Shown: one piece after another, positions 25,231 through 36,122 of the stretch
Position numbering within the stretch: position 1 is the first letter of the stretch
Layout of the letters: each line of letters opens with the position of its first letter
NCBI GenBank assembly: GCA_910589415.1
Contig: OU342633.1
Coordinates: 13,616,858 to 13,680,857 of the forward strand
Length of the DNA: 64,000 nt
DNA from: Malachius bipustulatus
Taxonomy: Eukaryota > Arthropoda > Insecta > Coleoptera > Melyridae
Direction: 5' to 3'
Translations under genes and position numbers: made by a program
The notes under the pieces: generated by a model
Told to the model about the DNA's origin: nothing
The model's input: only the letters and a program-made list of their open reading frames with translations
Database searches by the model: none

Positions 25231-26739
25231 GTATACTTCATCTCAAAAACGTGCTGCGTAAAAACTCTTCACGCATCATCAATGGCATGCATTGTGTATT
25301 TTTATGCGTAGATCAGCTTTTAACCAATTTTCACCGCTAAATTGGCTTTCTGAAATTTTTCTTGCATTATATTTATGGTTATATCATAATAGGTACCTAT
25401 CTGAACTGAAAATTTCAGTTCAATTCCTTTGAAAACGGGATATAAAATGGATATACCAACATACAGTGTGTGTAAGTGTGTACTGTCTATACTATAAGGT
25501 AAATACGTAAGTTGGAGTCACATGAAAAACTTTTTTATTATCCATTTTAAGAAAAAAATATCAGTTTTTCCAAAAAAGTGTTGTGCTATAGGTCTGAAAC
25601 TTAAAATTCAATATGTATAGTATACCTATATACTTACATCAAATTTTTGCAGCCGCTTATACCTACCTAAGAGGTTTGTTCAAAAATATTAATTTTTTCC
25701 AAAGAGTAAAGTACCTACTAGGTACCTATACCTTGATCAAAATTGCAAACAACATTCCAATACCTATAGGTACAGTTACATCAATTCTCTTAACCGATTT
25801 TCCTTATTTTTTCTAAAAACTAATTCCTAAAATGACAGTGAAAACGCGACTATTCCTAGCTCTTGATTATAACGCCCGGGTTGCATAATATTTCTTAAGG
25901 CTGCCTTAAGGCAAATTGGGCTTTGTTACTATGACAATATTTGATAAATAAACTTGGTCACTATTATAGTTATACAGGTGAAATGGATCGCACCTAGGTA
26001 GGATGATAGGGAAAATATTTCCATCGCCCTCATTAAATCAGCCCGAATCGAAAAAGCAAACAGTGCAAGCATTAGGTACGTAAATACCTAAAGGTAAAAT
26101 TGTTAGGAAATTAAATACAGCTACGCGCCGTTACATCAAGTAAACGATCCCCGTCAGCTCATTAAATATTCATAAAATAGAAGCGCTCTAGCTAGTGGAG
26201 TTCCAGCGCTTTAAAAAGACATCCGAAGACCAGCAGAGCTAGGATGGAGGCGAGCCAGATGTTAGGGCCAGGCATTGTGTCGAAACACCCTCGGTCCGCG
26301 TGACGGATAATAATAGGTGACCTACATACAAGAACGGGTGGAAAGATACAGACCGGGTGAAATCATGAATCAAACAATAACTCCATGCAAAGACAAAAGT
26401 AACTCGTTAGGTATCCTGCCCACGATAATGAAAATTACACCAATCGATAGAGCGAATTAATAAATGGCAACAGCCAAAAAATTATCTCGATCCCTAGACG
26501 GCAAGCAGGTGGAAAACGCAAAATGAAGGTGGAACCGGTGCAATTAGAATAGCTAGACACAATGGAAAGGTGCAGAACGCGTCGGCCGATTTGAAGGAAA
26601 ATTTAGGTAGTTCAGGTTTAGGACAATTCAGTAAGGTAGCCGCGAGGTCAAATCGCTACGTCCCGTGATTAGGAAAATACGATTAAGAAATAAATCACGG
26701 TATGAGGCAATGTCAATAAGGTGCATTGTTGTGTGGTGT
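25231..26739. other. Non-coding; many TAGGTACCTA words
   Basis: No gene supported. Rich in TAGGTACCTA-like words (for example near 25720). Around 26100-26740 the composition becomes GC-richer, which may be the upstream part of the LTR-like promoter region that follows. Confidence 0.35.
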
Positions 26740-26761
26740 TTAGAAAGCGGACCACCGCTTC

Positions 26762-26769
26762 TATAAAAG
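26762..26769 (+). promoter_or_regulatory. TATA box of an LTR-like promoter
   Basis: TATAAAAG with a GC-richer surrounding and AGATGAGATCAG about 30 bp downstream, compatible with an arthropod core promoter. It precedes three 71-bp repeats. An LTR on the plus strand is the likeliest explanation; no TG..CA boundaries confirmed. Confidence 0.4.
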
Positions 26770-26836
26770 CCGACGTCCTACCGAAGCTCCAGGCAGATGA
26801 GATCAGCTTTCGAGCAGGTCAAGTCTGACTTCATAA

Positions 26837-27049
26837 CCCTTTGGACGTAAACCCGACGAGAAGGCGTATAGCGAACTCTCGGTCGCCCAATCCTTATCTA
26901 AACCAAACCCTTTGGACATAAACCCGACGAGAAGGCGTATAGCGAACTCTCGGTCGCCCAATCCTTATCTAAACTTTACCCTTTGGACGTAAACCCGACG
27001 AGATGGCGTCTTAGCGAACTCTCGGTCGCCCAATACTTATCTAAACTTT
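26837..27049 (+). repeat. Three tandem 71-bp repeats
   Basis: Starts at 26837, 26908 and 26979, each beginning CCCTTTGGAC and including CGAACTCTCGGTCGCCCAA. The third copy is slightly divergent. It lies just downstream of the TATA box, as is common in the R/U5 or leader of LTR elements. Confidence 0.85.
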
Positions 27050-28080
27050 ACTCCTATAAATTTGCATCTCTTATCTAAACAACTCAAACTTCGCAGTTGG
27101 CAAACTCTCTTCGAAACAAAATCCACATCAATAAATAATTAAACAGATTCGCCAAATCCATGAGCGCAGATCCCATTTTAATTCGAGTAAAATAATCAGT
27201 TAGGTATTATGCGGCACAACAAGTAGTAGGTACCTACGAAATTACGTCAATAAATAAAAATAAACCAAGTTAGGCAGGAAATAGGAATACTTCAACAAAT
27301 AAATAACAAATTCGCTGTGTAGGAGATAAAGCTAGGAGGAAAATAAAACAACCCATTATCAGAAATGATTCAATTAGGGAATTGACCACGAATATAAACA
27401 CAAGCCATCCGATTTTTAAAGAAGTTCGAGTTTCTTTAGTGCAGGTGTAGGCGGTGAATGTCCCTTTAAATTGTGCGATGTTAGAGAGTGAAAGGAATTC
27501 CTCGCCATTGTATGACACCATAAATGAAGCAGAGCACCCTCCGATATAGTACAGGTCTAGATAGAACAAGGCAGAGTTGTCAGATGTAGCATCTGCTACT
27601 TCGCAAACATTATCAGGAAATACTAGTTCCATTACAACACCCAATTAGGAGTCATAATAGGTACTCGATTATCCCACGTTGGGGGAGGCTGCAACGTCTG
27701 GTTCCTGGACGCTACGTGAGTTACGATATCACCAACCAATTTTGGTGAGATCAAAAGGAAAAAAAAAATAAATAAGAGACCTCAAAAAAAAATAATAACA
27801 ACAAAGACTATATCAAAAGAACACTGGCTTTATTTTCTAATAAATCCACGATTTCGTTGGTATTATGGACAGTGGAAAATGCGGTCAATTTATTACATTA
27901 GTATTTATTTGAACAGTTCGTTTTGTTATTAATTACCTCCGGAGCAGCGCTACCTCGATGGTTTACAGCTTTGATTATCTACATACCTACCTTAAGTATT
28001 TTATTGAATTGAAATTATAATAACCGGCTATTAATGAGTTATAATATTGAGAAAACCGGTAAATATAAATAAAAATCAAA
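27050..28080. other. Non-coding region left of the gypsy element
   Basis: No firm gene. A minus-strand open frame (27644-27270) with a hydrophobic C-terminal part is weakly similar to 34730-34890 on the other side of the gypsy ORFs. An AATAAATAATT near 27130 could be a poly(A) signal of the LTR-like region. Confidence 0.3.
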
Positions 28081-28109
28081 TACCAAGAAATCAAACTTAA
28101 TAAAGAAAT

Positions 28110-28450
28110 CTCCAATCTTCCACTACCCCTATGGTCGAGGGCGGTATGGTCCCAGTGACTGGGCCCCGTATGTGGCTGGATAGTCTTTATGTCGTGAATT
28201 GGAGAGTCGGTGATGGTGAAATAAGGAATGTTCCTACCTTAATAGCTTGTGCATGAACAAACCCTGATGGCAGGGGGTGGCCGTGACTTGGGGCGTAGTT
28301 GGAATGGCCCAGACCAAGGGATCGGCCTATCAGGAGTAGCCCTTCTGGTGGAGACGATGTTGTCACCGTGTAGCTAGACCGGACCAGGTGTTCGGTTAAT
28401 GACTCCGGAGCTCGAAACGTGGTGAAGACGGGACCCCCAAAATTTAATGG
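28110..28450. other. GC-rich non-coding block
   Basis: About 340 bp, clearly GC-rich (GGTCCCAGTGACTGGGCCCC, GGCAGGGGGTGGCC) in AT-rich surroundings, without an ORF. It may be an untranslated end of a retroelement; origin not determined. Confidence 0.4.
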
Positions 28451-28459
28451 TACACAGGA

Positions 28460-28494
28460 AAAGAAAACTCCCTATTCCCTAGGGAGTTTTCTTT
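28460..28494. repeat. 14-bp perfect stem-loop
   Basis: AAAGAAAACTCCCT and its exact complement AGGGAGTTTTCTTT separated by 7 nt, at the edge of the GC-rich block and about 600 bp beyond the pol stop of the gypsy element. It could be a structured 3' end of a retroelement RNA. Confidence 0.7.
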
Positions 28495-29091
28495 AGGCAC
28501 TTGAGATGGTTTTACGACACACAAAACAGCTTATATATCCCTTTTCAGGAATGGTTCCCTTAACTACCCTCAAAACCAAGGACTACCTATAAGTGAAACC
28601 AGTTCTCGTGTGGCCTACTAAAATCCCCGAAGGTACAATTTCAAGAAATAAATTGTTTTCACAAAGCCAACACTTTGCTGTTATGGTCGATTTGCCAACA
28701 GTAAAAATAGGTGTTAATTGAGTAGTGAAAATTCTCCAAGAATCCACTTAAAATTATAATAATTATTCATCCAATTATCTCTTGCAGATAACACTGATAA
28801 ATGTTGCAATACAGAGGTAAATTAAATGAACTGTCCAGCAAGGAAAATCAAAGAAATTAAAACAAGGAGAGAAAATAAAATAACTGCCATACCTTCAAGA
28901 AGATGATATACAGGATGGTCTTCTCTATTTAAAACCCCAACTTTAATATTTATTCACAAAACAAAACAAAAGTGTCACACTCCTCCCTTCCTTCGAAAAA
29001 GAGAAAAAAAAAGAAAAAAAAAAAAAGAAATGAACAACCAACCTTTATCATCACCCACACACACAGCTACATTATTTCGATGTTTAACCCA
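28495..29091. other. 3' non-coding side of gypsy pol
   Basis: No ORF of note. Includes an A-rich tract at 28990-29030 (plus strand). I could not identify a 3' LTR or polypurine tract here. Confidence 0.35.
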
Positions 29092-32000
29092 CTAACCGGG
29101 GTCTATATGATATGGTTTGAGGTCCTGAACATTCCACACCCCTTGAGGAGTTCCACTTGTATCAGTCAATTGATAAGTCCAGGCTCCTACTGTCTTACCT
29201 ATCAAAAATGGCCCAACAAACTTAGGAGCAAGTTTGGCGTTAATATGCTTGACGGCACTGGACTGGATCTTATTACGTCTCCACACCTTATCACCGACAG
29301 AGAACCGTACGGGTCGACGTCGTAAATCGTATCGATGCTTATATTTCTGGTGAGCTGCATCGAGTTTGGTTTTGATGTCCTGATACATCTTTTGGAAGCC
29401 TAGGGTTCGCTTCTCATTGGAGAACGTCGTGTCAGTATTCAACTTATCATTGATTAGTCGGAGATTATGTTCATTACCAAAAGAAGTATAGTCGTGACCA
29501 AAATTCACATAGTAAGGTGTGTAACCGGTTACTTCACTCTTCGCAGTGCGGATTGCGCAGCCAATAGCAGCCAAATTCTTATCCCAGTTACGCTGGTTGT
29601 CCCCAACATAACAGGAGATCATAGTCTTAACGACTTTATTTACTCGCTCGCAAGGATTGGCTCTTGGATAGTAGAGTGGGGTGAAGCAAAGTTTGACTCG
29701 GTATTTATCACACAAGCGTTTGAACTCTTTACTCCTCATCTGAACGCCATTATCGCATACAAGGTGTTGAGGCACGCCATAAACGAGAAATACTTCCTTT
29801 TCAACCCTTTGACAGAGCGCGGTTGCCGTAGCAGCTCGTAGCGGAAACAAAACCACGTACTTGCTGATGTGATCGATGACAACAAGAACGAATTTATTTG
29901 ATTTACTTGAACGGGGTAACGGGCCTATAAAATCAAGGCTTATGTGCTGCCAAGGCCTCGAAGGCTGTGTTTTCTCACCCATCAGCCCAGCAGGTGGCCT
30001 CTGTTCAGGTTTATGTTCTGAACAGATACGGCAAGAACGGACGTAACGGATGACATCCGCCTGCATTTTAGGCCAAGTGTACAACTGGTGTAGTCTCCAA
30101 TACACCTTGTACGCTCCCACGTGCCCAGAGCGCTCGTCATCATGACAGCTTTTCATTAGGGACCTCCTCTGGTCCTTTGGCACAACGAGTTTCCAAGTTT
30201 CGGAGCCCACCGTTAGATCATCAGGCCTGCACTTGACGTACTTATACAATCTATTATCCTCAATCCTAAACTGGGAGTATTTCCTCGGGTTCTCGGAAAC
30301 CTTTTTCAACATCTTAGAATACCAAGCATCAGTGGTAGTAGACCAGTCCTCCGGATTTACAGTGACTACATCGATCTGATTAACCGATCGAGACAAAAAG
30401 TCTGGGACCACATTTTCTGTACCCTTTCTGTGAACGATGGTGTAATCATATGATTGAAGTCGTACTGCCCATCTGGCAACACGTCCAGTTGGGTCTTTCA
30501 TTCTATTCAACCACAAAAGGGAAAAATGGTCTGTTATTACAGTGAAATGTACTCCCTCTAGATAGTGTCTTAGTTTTTCGATCGCCCAAATTACTGCCAA
30601 ACACTCACGCTCTGTTGTGGTATATTTTCGCTCTTGTTTGGTGAGAGACCTAGAAAGATAGCAGATCACCTTTTCCTCACCGTCTATGGTTTGAGTCAAG
30701 ACAGCACCTAGACCATAACCCGACGCATCAGTTTGGAGAGTAAAGGGTCTCTCGAAGTTCGGACATGTCAAGATGGGTGAGGAGACTAGACAATTTTTTA
30801 TCGTCTGGAAGGCATTTTCGCATTCCTCGGTCCAAGAGAATACCACATGTTTTTTTGTTAATTTGGTGATAGGAGCCAAAATCGTGGAAAAGTTTGGCAC
30901 AAACTTTCTATACCAACTACACACACCGATGAAGGATCTAACTTGGGTAACATTTTTCGGAGTGGGAATACTAAGGATGGCTTCCACCTTTTCTGGATCC
31001 ACTCTTAATCCTCGAGAGTCTACTATATACCCCAAATATTTCAACGAGGGTCGACAGAAATGACACTTATCGCGGCTCAGTGTCAAGCCGGCGGCTATTA
31101 GTCGATCGAAAACCTGTCGTAGGATTTTGAGATGGGTGTCAAAATCGGGACTGACTATAATAATGTCATCTAAGTAGAAAAACACAAACGGCTCCAGGTC
31201 GGCTCCCATTACCCTATCGATTAACCTCGACCAAGTGGCCGGAGCATTGGTGAGTCCAAAAGGCATTCTATTAAATTGATATAAACCTCTACCTGGTACG
31301 GTGAAAGCAGTATACTCTCTGCTATTCTCTTTGACTCCCACCTGCCAATAAGCACTTCTAATGTCGAGAGAACTTAGGTACTTTGCTCCTCGCAATCGTT
31401 CTAATATTGCCGAAACATACGGTATTGGATACGCATCCTTCTTCGTAACAGAATTCAGCGCACGATAGTCGACACAAAATCGGTAGCCACCATCACGCTT
31501 TGGAACTAAGAGAATCGGAGAAGACCAGGGACTTTTTGACGGCTCTATTACTCCTAACTCCAGCATCTTCTGAAGTTCCTCGTCAATTATCTTTTGTTTG
31601 ACGGGGGACACTGGATAATATCGTTGTTTAATAGGATTCGCATCAACCACGATCTCGTGTTCCACAAGGGAAGTGAATCCCAATCCATTCCCCAACTCTT
31701 TGAACTTCTCCTCTAAGAGTTCCTGTAAGCGTGCAGACTCCTCATCACCCAAACTTGTATCTGGTTCGATGCCAAACGCACAGTGCTCAATCTGTTCCCC
31801 TCCGAAGTACCAAACGTCACTTCTTAAATTCGGAACGATGTCCATTGCTACCCAGAAATCCACACCTAAAATCAGAGTGTGCGGCAAATCTGGCACAACT
31901 AGCACTTTTATTACACAGACTTTATTTATCAGCTGTATGGGGGCATGGATAACACCAGTGCACTTACAGGCAACACCGTTTGCCACTTTACATGTCAAAC

Positions 32001-32349
32001 CTGATTCTGGGGATGCCTTCAAGCCAAGTTGCTTAAATAACTCAAACCCTTTCTGCCCAACAATAGTTGAACTAGCGCCAGAATCCAACAGACCTAATAT
32101 CTTACGACCTAAAACAGAAATCTGCAAATACGGTCGTTGGTCTCCATCTGAATGAGATATAATGAAATCCATTAGGTATTTGCGGGTATGCATCGTTTGC
32201 GAAGTTGCCGTTTTCTGGGAATCAACAGAGGCAGACGACCGGCTTATCGTCGACCTTCGTTCTCGTTTTTTGAACAAGTCGGGCAAGTTCGAGTTATGTA
32301 CCCCTTTAGTCCACATTTGAAACAGCTGAGTTCTTGCTTTAGAGGGCAA
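29092..32349 (-). CDS. pol: Ty3/gypsy pol polyprotein (protease-RT-RNase H-integrase)
   Basis: A single open frame of 1085 codons from the first listed codon (TTG, so the start is nominal; expression is probably by frameshift from gag). Domains in order: aspartic protease DSG at residues 89-91; reverse transcriptase ~240-440 with Asp329 and YLDD 392-395; RNase H with Asp541, Glu580, Asp607 and Asp650; integrase zinc region His736, His743, Cys773, Cys776; integrase core Asp806, Asp866, Glu901 with the canonical D-35-E spacing; and a C-terminal GPF-type module near the end. All catalytic residues are present and there is no stop. It overlaps gag by 106 nt in the -1 frame, which suggests ribosomal -1 frameshifting. 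No env frame was found. The element could be recent or still active. Confidence 0.95.
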   Translation of the reverse strand: MPSKARTQLFQMWTKGVHNSNLPDLFKKRERRSTISRSSASVDSQKTATSQTMHTRKYLMDFIISHSDGDQRPYLQISVLGRKILGLLDSGASSTIVGQKGFELFKQLGLKASPESGLTCKVANGVACKCTGVIHAPIQLINKVCVIKVLVVPDLPHTLILGVDFWVAMDIVPNLRSDVWYFGGEQIEHCAFGIEPDTSLGDEESARLQELLEEKFKELGNGLGFTSLVEHEIVVDANPIKQRYYPVSPVKQKIIDEELQKMLELGVIEPSKSPWSSPILLVPKRDGGYRFCVDYRALNSVTKKDAYPIPYVSAILERLRGAKYLSSLDIRSAYWQVGVKENSREYTAFTVPGRGLYQFNRMPFGLTNAPATWSRLIDRVMGADLEPFVFFYLDDIIIVSPDFDTHLKILRQVFDRLIAAGLTLSRDKCHFCRPSLKYLGYIVDSRGLRVDPEKVEAILSIPTPKNVTQVRSFIGVCSWYRKFVPNFSTILAPITKLTKKHVVFSWTEECENAFQTIKNCLVSSPILTCPNFERPFTLQTDASGYGLGAVLTQTIDGEEKVICYLSRSLTKQERKYTTTERECLAVIWAIEKLRHYLEGVHFTVITDHFSLLWLNRMKDPTGRVARWAVRLQSYDYTIVHRKGTENVVPDFLSRSVNQIDVVTVNPEDWSTTTDAWYSKMLKKVSENPRKYSQFRIEDNRLYKYVKCRPDDLTVGSETWKLVVPKDQRRSLMKSCHDDERSGHVGAYKVYWRLHQLYTWPKMQADVIRYVRSCRICSEHKPEQRPPAGLMGEKTQPSRPWQHISLDFIGPLPRSSKSNKFVLVVIDHISKYVVLFPLRAATATALCQRVEKEVFLVYGVPQHLVCDNGVQMRSKEFKRLCDKYRVKLCFTPLYYPRANPCERVNKVVKTMISCYVGDNQRNWDKNLAAIGCAIRTAKSEVTGYTPYYVNFGHDYTSFGNEHNLRLINDKLNTDTTFSNEKRTLGFQKMYQDIKTKLDAAHQKYKHRYDLRRRPVRFSVGDKVWRRNKIQSSAVKHINAKLAPKFVGPFLIGKTVGAWTYQLTDTSGTPQGVWNVQDLKPYHIDPG

Positions 32350-33905
32350 GCGGAACGAAAGTGGCCTGGTTTGTTACATTTCCAACAAATAAGGTCTTTC
32401 TGGGGTGCGACCGGAAAACTAACAACGGCCGCTTCCTCAGACACGCTTGGTGAAGGTTGAATACCAGCAATCTGTTTCAGGTTCGACGATCTTTCCGACT
32501 TGTATGCTAAAGTTGGCTCCTGCAATAATCTGAGGTTGGAGGGAGGGGGACAGTATTGCTTAGCTCTCCAATGCGACTCTTCAACAGTACGGCCAAGTGT
32601 AATCAGGTCCTCTACAGTTTTTATATTTTGAAGGGCGATCGCCGTATGGATATGTGGTAATAAATTTCTTCGGATAATGCCGACTTGTTCTTCCTGGGGG
32701 GGTGGTCTTGACAGTTTCGCAAACATCCCTTGCATCTTAGAAACAAACAGAATGAGTCTCTCGTCGAAGCCCTGTGTCCTCCGACGAATATCATCCAGCA
32801 TGTTTGCCTCATAATCCGGAGGAAGGAATGCATCCCGCAATCTCTCCTTAAAATTTTCCCAATTCAGAAAAGTACATCTTCGAGGCCGATACCAGAGCAG
32901 CGCGTCACCCTTTAAAAATTCCGTCACGGATTGGAACAGTTGAGAATGGGAAACATGTCTACTGTCGGCCATCTCTTCCAGATCCTCAATGAAATTTGTC
33001 ACGCTTCCTTTTCCATCAAAGTGCAAACCCCATCTCCAGAGAGGACTGTATGGAGTATGAGCATTACCTTCACAGTATCTACCAAAGTTGGGTCTTGATA
33101 ATGCTTCATCACAAGGAAGTCGCGAACTGTGCATACTTTCAATCACTGGTCCTGCATCATTGTCTAAGGTAGCCTGTGAGAACGATACGCGTCTATTTAC
33201 TGTCTGATCCTCGGTACTACTATTTACTTGCAAATGTAATAAGTTTAACTGCTCAGCAATGTGATCGATCACGTGCGAAATCGCAGAGCGGTCTTCCCCC
33301 ACGAACCTAGCAGCCGGAGGTGCAAAATTTTGCGTAAGAGAATCCACGTTGACGCACATACTGGAGGAGGGTGGGACTCCCAAGTCGATAAGGTCTGTTG
33401 TAAGGGGCTCAGAAGTCTGCGGTGTTGGTGACACCACAACCGGTAACAGAATATTGGGTTGGTCCAGAATAGAGACTTCTGGAGTACGAAATCTACCTAC
33501 CCTCGCTATTTTTAGCGCATCTTCTAAGGCTTCGAGAAGACTGTAACAAAATGAACGTAAGTGTCTTTTCTTCCTTGCGCTCAATTCCGATTCCCCATGT
33601 GGAATCCTGTCAAGTCGCCCGTTTACATGAATCAGCCTTGTTTTGATACGAGCGTAATCATTTGCAGCATTTTCGTTATCAAAGTCTTGGATATGTCCAA
33701 TCAACTCATCAAGTTTTGTCGCACAAATATCCAGTTCTCTAACTGGATCCAATGTATATTCGACTTCTTTCCCGGTGCCATCTCTTTCAGCCTGCAGTGC
33801 CTGTCTCAGTAAACTGCGTTTCTCGGACACTGTCGTACTAAGTTCACAACCCCTCACGATCAACTCGTACGTCAGTTCGTCGCCTAGTAGTCTATTAACC
33901 TCCAT
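32244..33905 (-). CDS. gag: Ty3/gypsy gag (capsid and nucleocapsid)
   Basis: 553 codons from a true ATG at 33905. The N-terminal third is charged and helical. The capsid-like retrotransposon gag region is about residues 285-450 (SPLWRWGLHFDGKGS, ALLWYRPRR, WENFKERLRDAFLPPDYE). The nucleocapsid has a canonical CCHC knuckle at 507-520 (CWKCNKPGHFRSAC). A second knuckle at 528-541 (CFKCGLKGYITRTC) has Tyr where His is expected. The stop lies inside the pol frame (106-nt overlap). It packages the element RNA into virus-like particles in the cytoplasm. Intact; same transcription unit as pol. Confidence 0.93.
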   Translation of the reverse strand: MEVNRLLGDELTYELIVRGCELSTTVSEKRSLLRQALQAERDGTGKEVEYTLDPVRELDICATKLDELIGHIQDFDNENAANDYARIKTRLIHVNGRLDRIPHGESELSARKKRHLRSFCYSLLEALEDALKIARVGRFRTPEVSILDQPNILLPVVVSPTPQTSEPLTTDLIDLGVPPSSSMCVNVDSLTQNFAPPAARFVGEDRSAISHVIDHIAEQLNLLHLQVNSSTEDQTVNRRVSFSQATLDNDAGPVIESMHSSRLPCDEALSRPNFGRYCEGNAHTPYSPLWRWGLHFDGKGSVTNFIEDLEEMADSRHVSHSQLFQSVTEFLKGDALLWYRPRRCTFLNWENFKERLRDAFLPPDYEANMLDDIRRRTQGFDERLILFVSKMQGMFAKLSRPPPQEEQVGIIRRNLLPHIHTAIALQNIKTVEDLITLGRTVEESHWRAKQYCPPPSNLRLLQEPTLAYKSERSSNLKQIAGIQPSPSVSEEAAVVSFPVAPQKDLICWKCNKPGHFRSACPLKQELSCFKCGLKGYITRTCPTCSKNENEGRR

Positions 33906-35850
33906 TTTGTCAACAGTAAGATTCTTTTGCCTCCTTTTTTAATATGAAAGAAAAAAAAAGAAAAAAAAAGCTCCCAATATGTGTTAGGTGTTATAAATAA
34001 ATAACACCTACAACCAAAAGATAAGAAACGAAATTATCTCTTGAAAATATATCTACCAAACAATAACACAACTAGAATAATTTTACCCAAAGGTCATTAA
34101 CAAATTCAAAACTAATCAACAGGAACGCTGTATTTTAAATACGATAAATTTATATTGCAAATTTTTAATAGCGCAGCTACTTTCCCCCCTCTCCTCAGAA
34201 AAGGAGAAGAAAAAGAAAGAGGAAAAAAACAACCGCAGCAACCCTAGCAAATATAAAAAAAAAGGAAAAAAAGTAAAACAATAAAAAGGTCATACAAATA
34301 CGACCAGCACAAACTGCTCCCGATAAATATTTTACATAGTATCTGCTACCTAAGAGAAAATAAATTGTAAATCTGGCAACACATAAATTACAGTAGATAA
34401 CTAGGAGAAAAGCAAAAAAAAATCCCCTGTTAATTCATTCAAAATTTAAAGCAAAGCTAATTATTATTATAAATAAAACAAAACAAATTTCACCTATATA
34501 ATATAGGTATCTAAAATGATAAACATGTACCGTGCTTATCTACCACGAAACATGATAAGGAAAATACACGGACTCTCTTACTAATAAGCTAGTGAATATT
34601 GAAAATAAACAATTCCTAATTTAATTCATGGCAGGGAGAAAAAAATAATCATAATAAGAATATGTAGTAACATAAAACCGTGGGTAAGATTAAAAAAAAA
34701 TCAGTTGGGCGCCCAGCATTCACTACGATGACCAGGTAAAGACCTCCGTTGTACCAGTACAAGAGCATCACTCTTTAAAGTGGAAATCGTAGAACGCAAC
34801 GGGGCAAAAAGCACCCTCAGAGCAGGACAGAGTAAAGTAAACCACAGCGGGGTTGTCAGGTGTAATAACCGCCCTCACATATCAGGAATCCAATAACCAA
34901 AATAAGTTAGGATCATGAATTGCACCCGCAGTTGTAGGTATAGGCAATTCAGCAAATAGGAATTCAAAGCAACCAAAAACAAATTAGTCTCGAGTATGTG
35001 AAAAGCCATTCAAAATCAATCAAAAACAAGACTCCTTTAGCACATCATACGAATGTCAACTCCAATCAAAATTTAAAAACAAACTCCGCAGAAAATTGCT
35101 ATAAAATGCTATTGCCAGTTTTGACTGAGTTATCTGCTTTCTAACAGGTGTTAGGGGTAAAAACCTGGACCACGGTGAAATCGATGGTTGGTCTCGATTA
35201 TAGAACTCACCGGCTCCAATATAGGTATTCATAAAAATTCCAGCATTCAATTATTACCCAGGCAAGCCCACGGGAACCCTGCGAAATAATTATAGAATAG
35301 CGGCCTAGTTTGGTCAGTTGGTCATCACATTTAAAATAGCAAAACAAAACTGCGAATTGCAGAGAACGTCGTATTCGAAATGAAAGGTATATTGACTCAT
35401 CGCCTTACAAGGCCAGGTAGAACAAAAAGGTAGCCGCAGGGCAAATAGGTATTGACGGTCCAAAAGTGGCCAAATAAAGGTAGCCCAGTGAGGCAAAACG
35501 ACAACACAACAAATAAACAAAATGAGTTAAAACAACTATCATGAGTATGACGTCAATTCAGGAAAACCGCTTTCAAAAGAAAAGCCATTGGAAAGAAATT
35601 CGTATAATGTTTAAAGAGGAGGTAGCAAATCAAAACAAACATGGCAACACTGCTCTCAACATTCAGGCCAAGCTAGAAACTCGACTAACCAACAAGTGGT
35701 CGTAAAAGTAGGGTGGAGTGTGCCTGTGTATCAGGTTAAAGCCCACAACAATAAACGCTCATAAAAATTCCCAAACGAAAGGAAGAGCGAGTCAACGAGT
35801 GAAGCTCATTAAAATACAAAATGAGAATTCAATAATCATCGAATAGGTAA
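33906..35850. other. Leader side of gypsy gag, LTR not resolved
   Basis: Non-coding. Contains TGGGCGCCCAACTG on the minus strand near 34710, reminiscent of a tRNA-Lys primer-binding site but inexact. I did not find near-identical LTR pairs flanking gag-pol, which is odd for an element with intact ORFs. Confidence 0.35.
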
Positions 35851-35859
35851 ATATACAGA

Positions 35860-36122
35860 CATTTCCGCTATATCCCGGATCGTCTGTAACCAACATGGTT
35901 GTATTCTTTAATTAATTCAAGCAGTTGCTTGAAATGAAATCAAAGAAACTAGAAAAAGGAAATTAGGCAAGGCAAATCGTTGAATAGGTGAATCGCACAG
36001 ACATTTCCGCAATATACCGGATAGTCTGTAACCGAAATAAAAGCGAAACGAAATAATAAGACATTCCCGCAATATACCGGGTAGTCTGAAACCAAAACAA
36101 AAGCAAAACGAAATAATAAGAA
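35860..36122. repeat. 60-bp tandem repeat, two full copies plus a fragment
   Basis: 36001-36060 and 36061-36120 are near-identical 60-mers beginning ACATT(T/C)CCGCAATATACCGG. A third partial copy, ACATTTCCGCTATATCCCGG, lies at about 35862. No function visible. Confidence 0.8.

Noticed and set aside
28972..33812. Plus-strand open frames opposite gag-pol (for example 29467-29841, 31673-32155)
   Set aside because: Shadows of the intact minus-strand coding sequence, without motifs.
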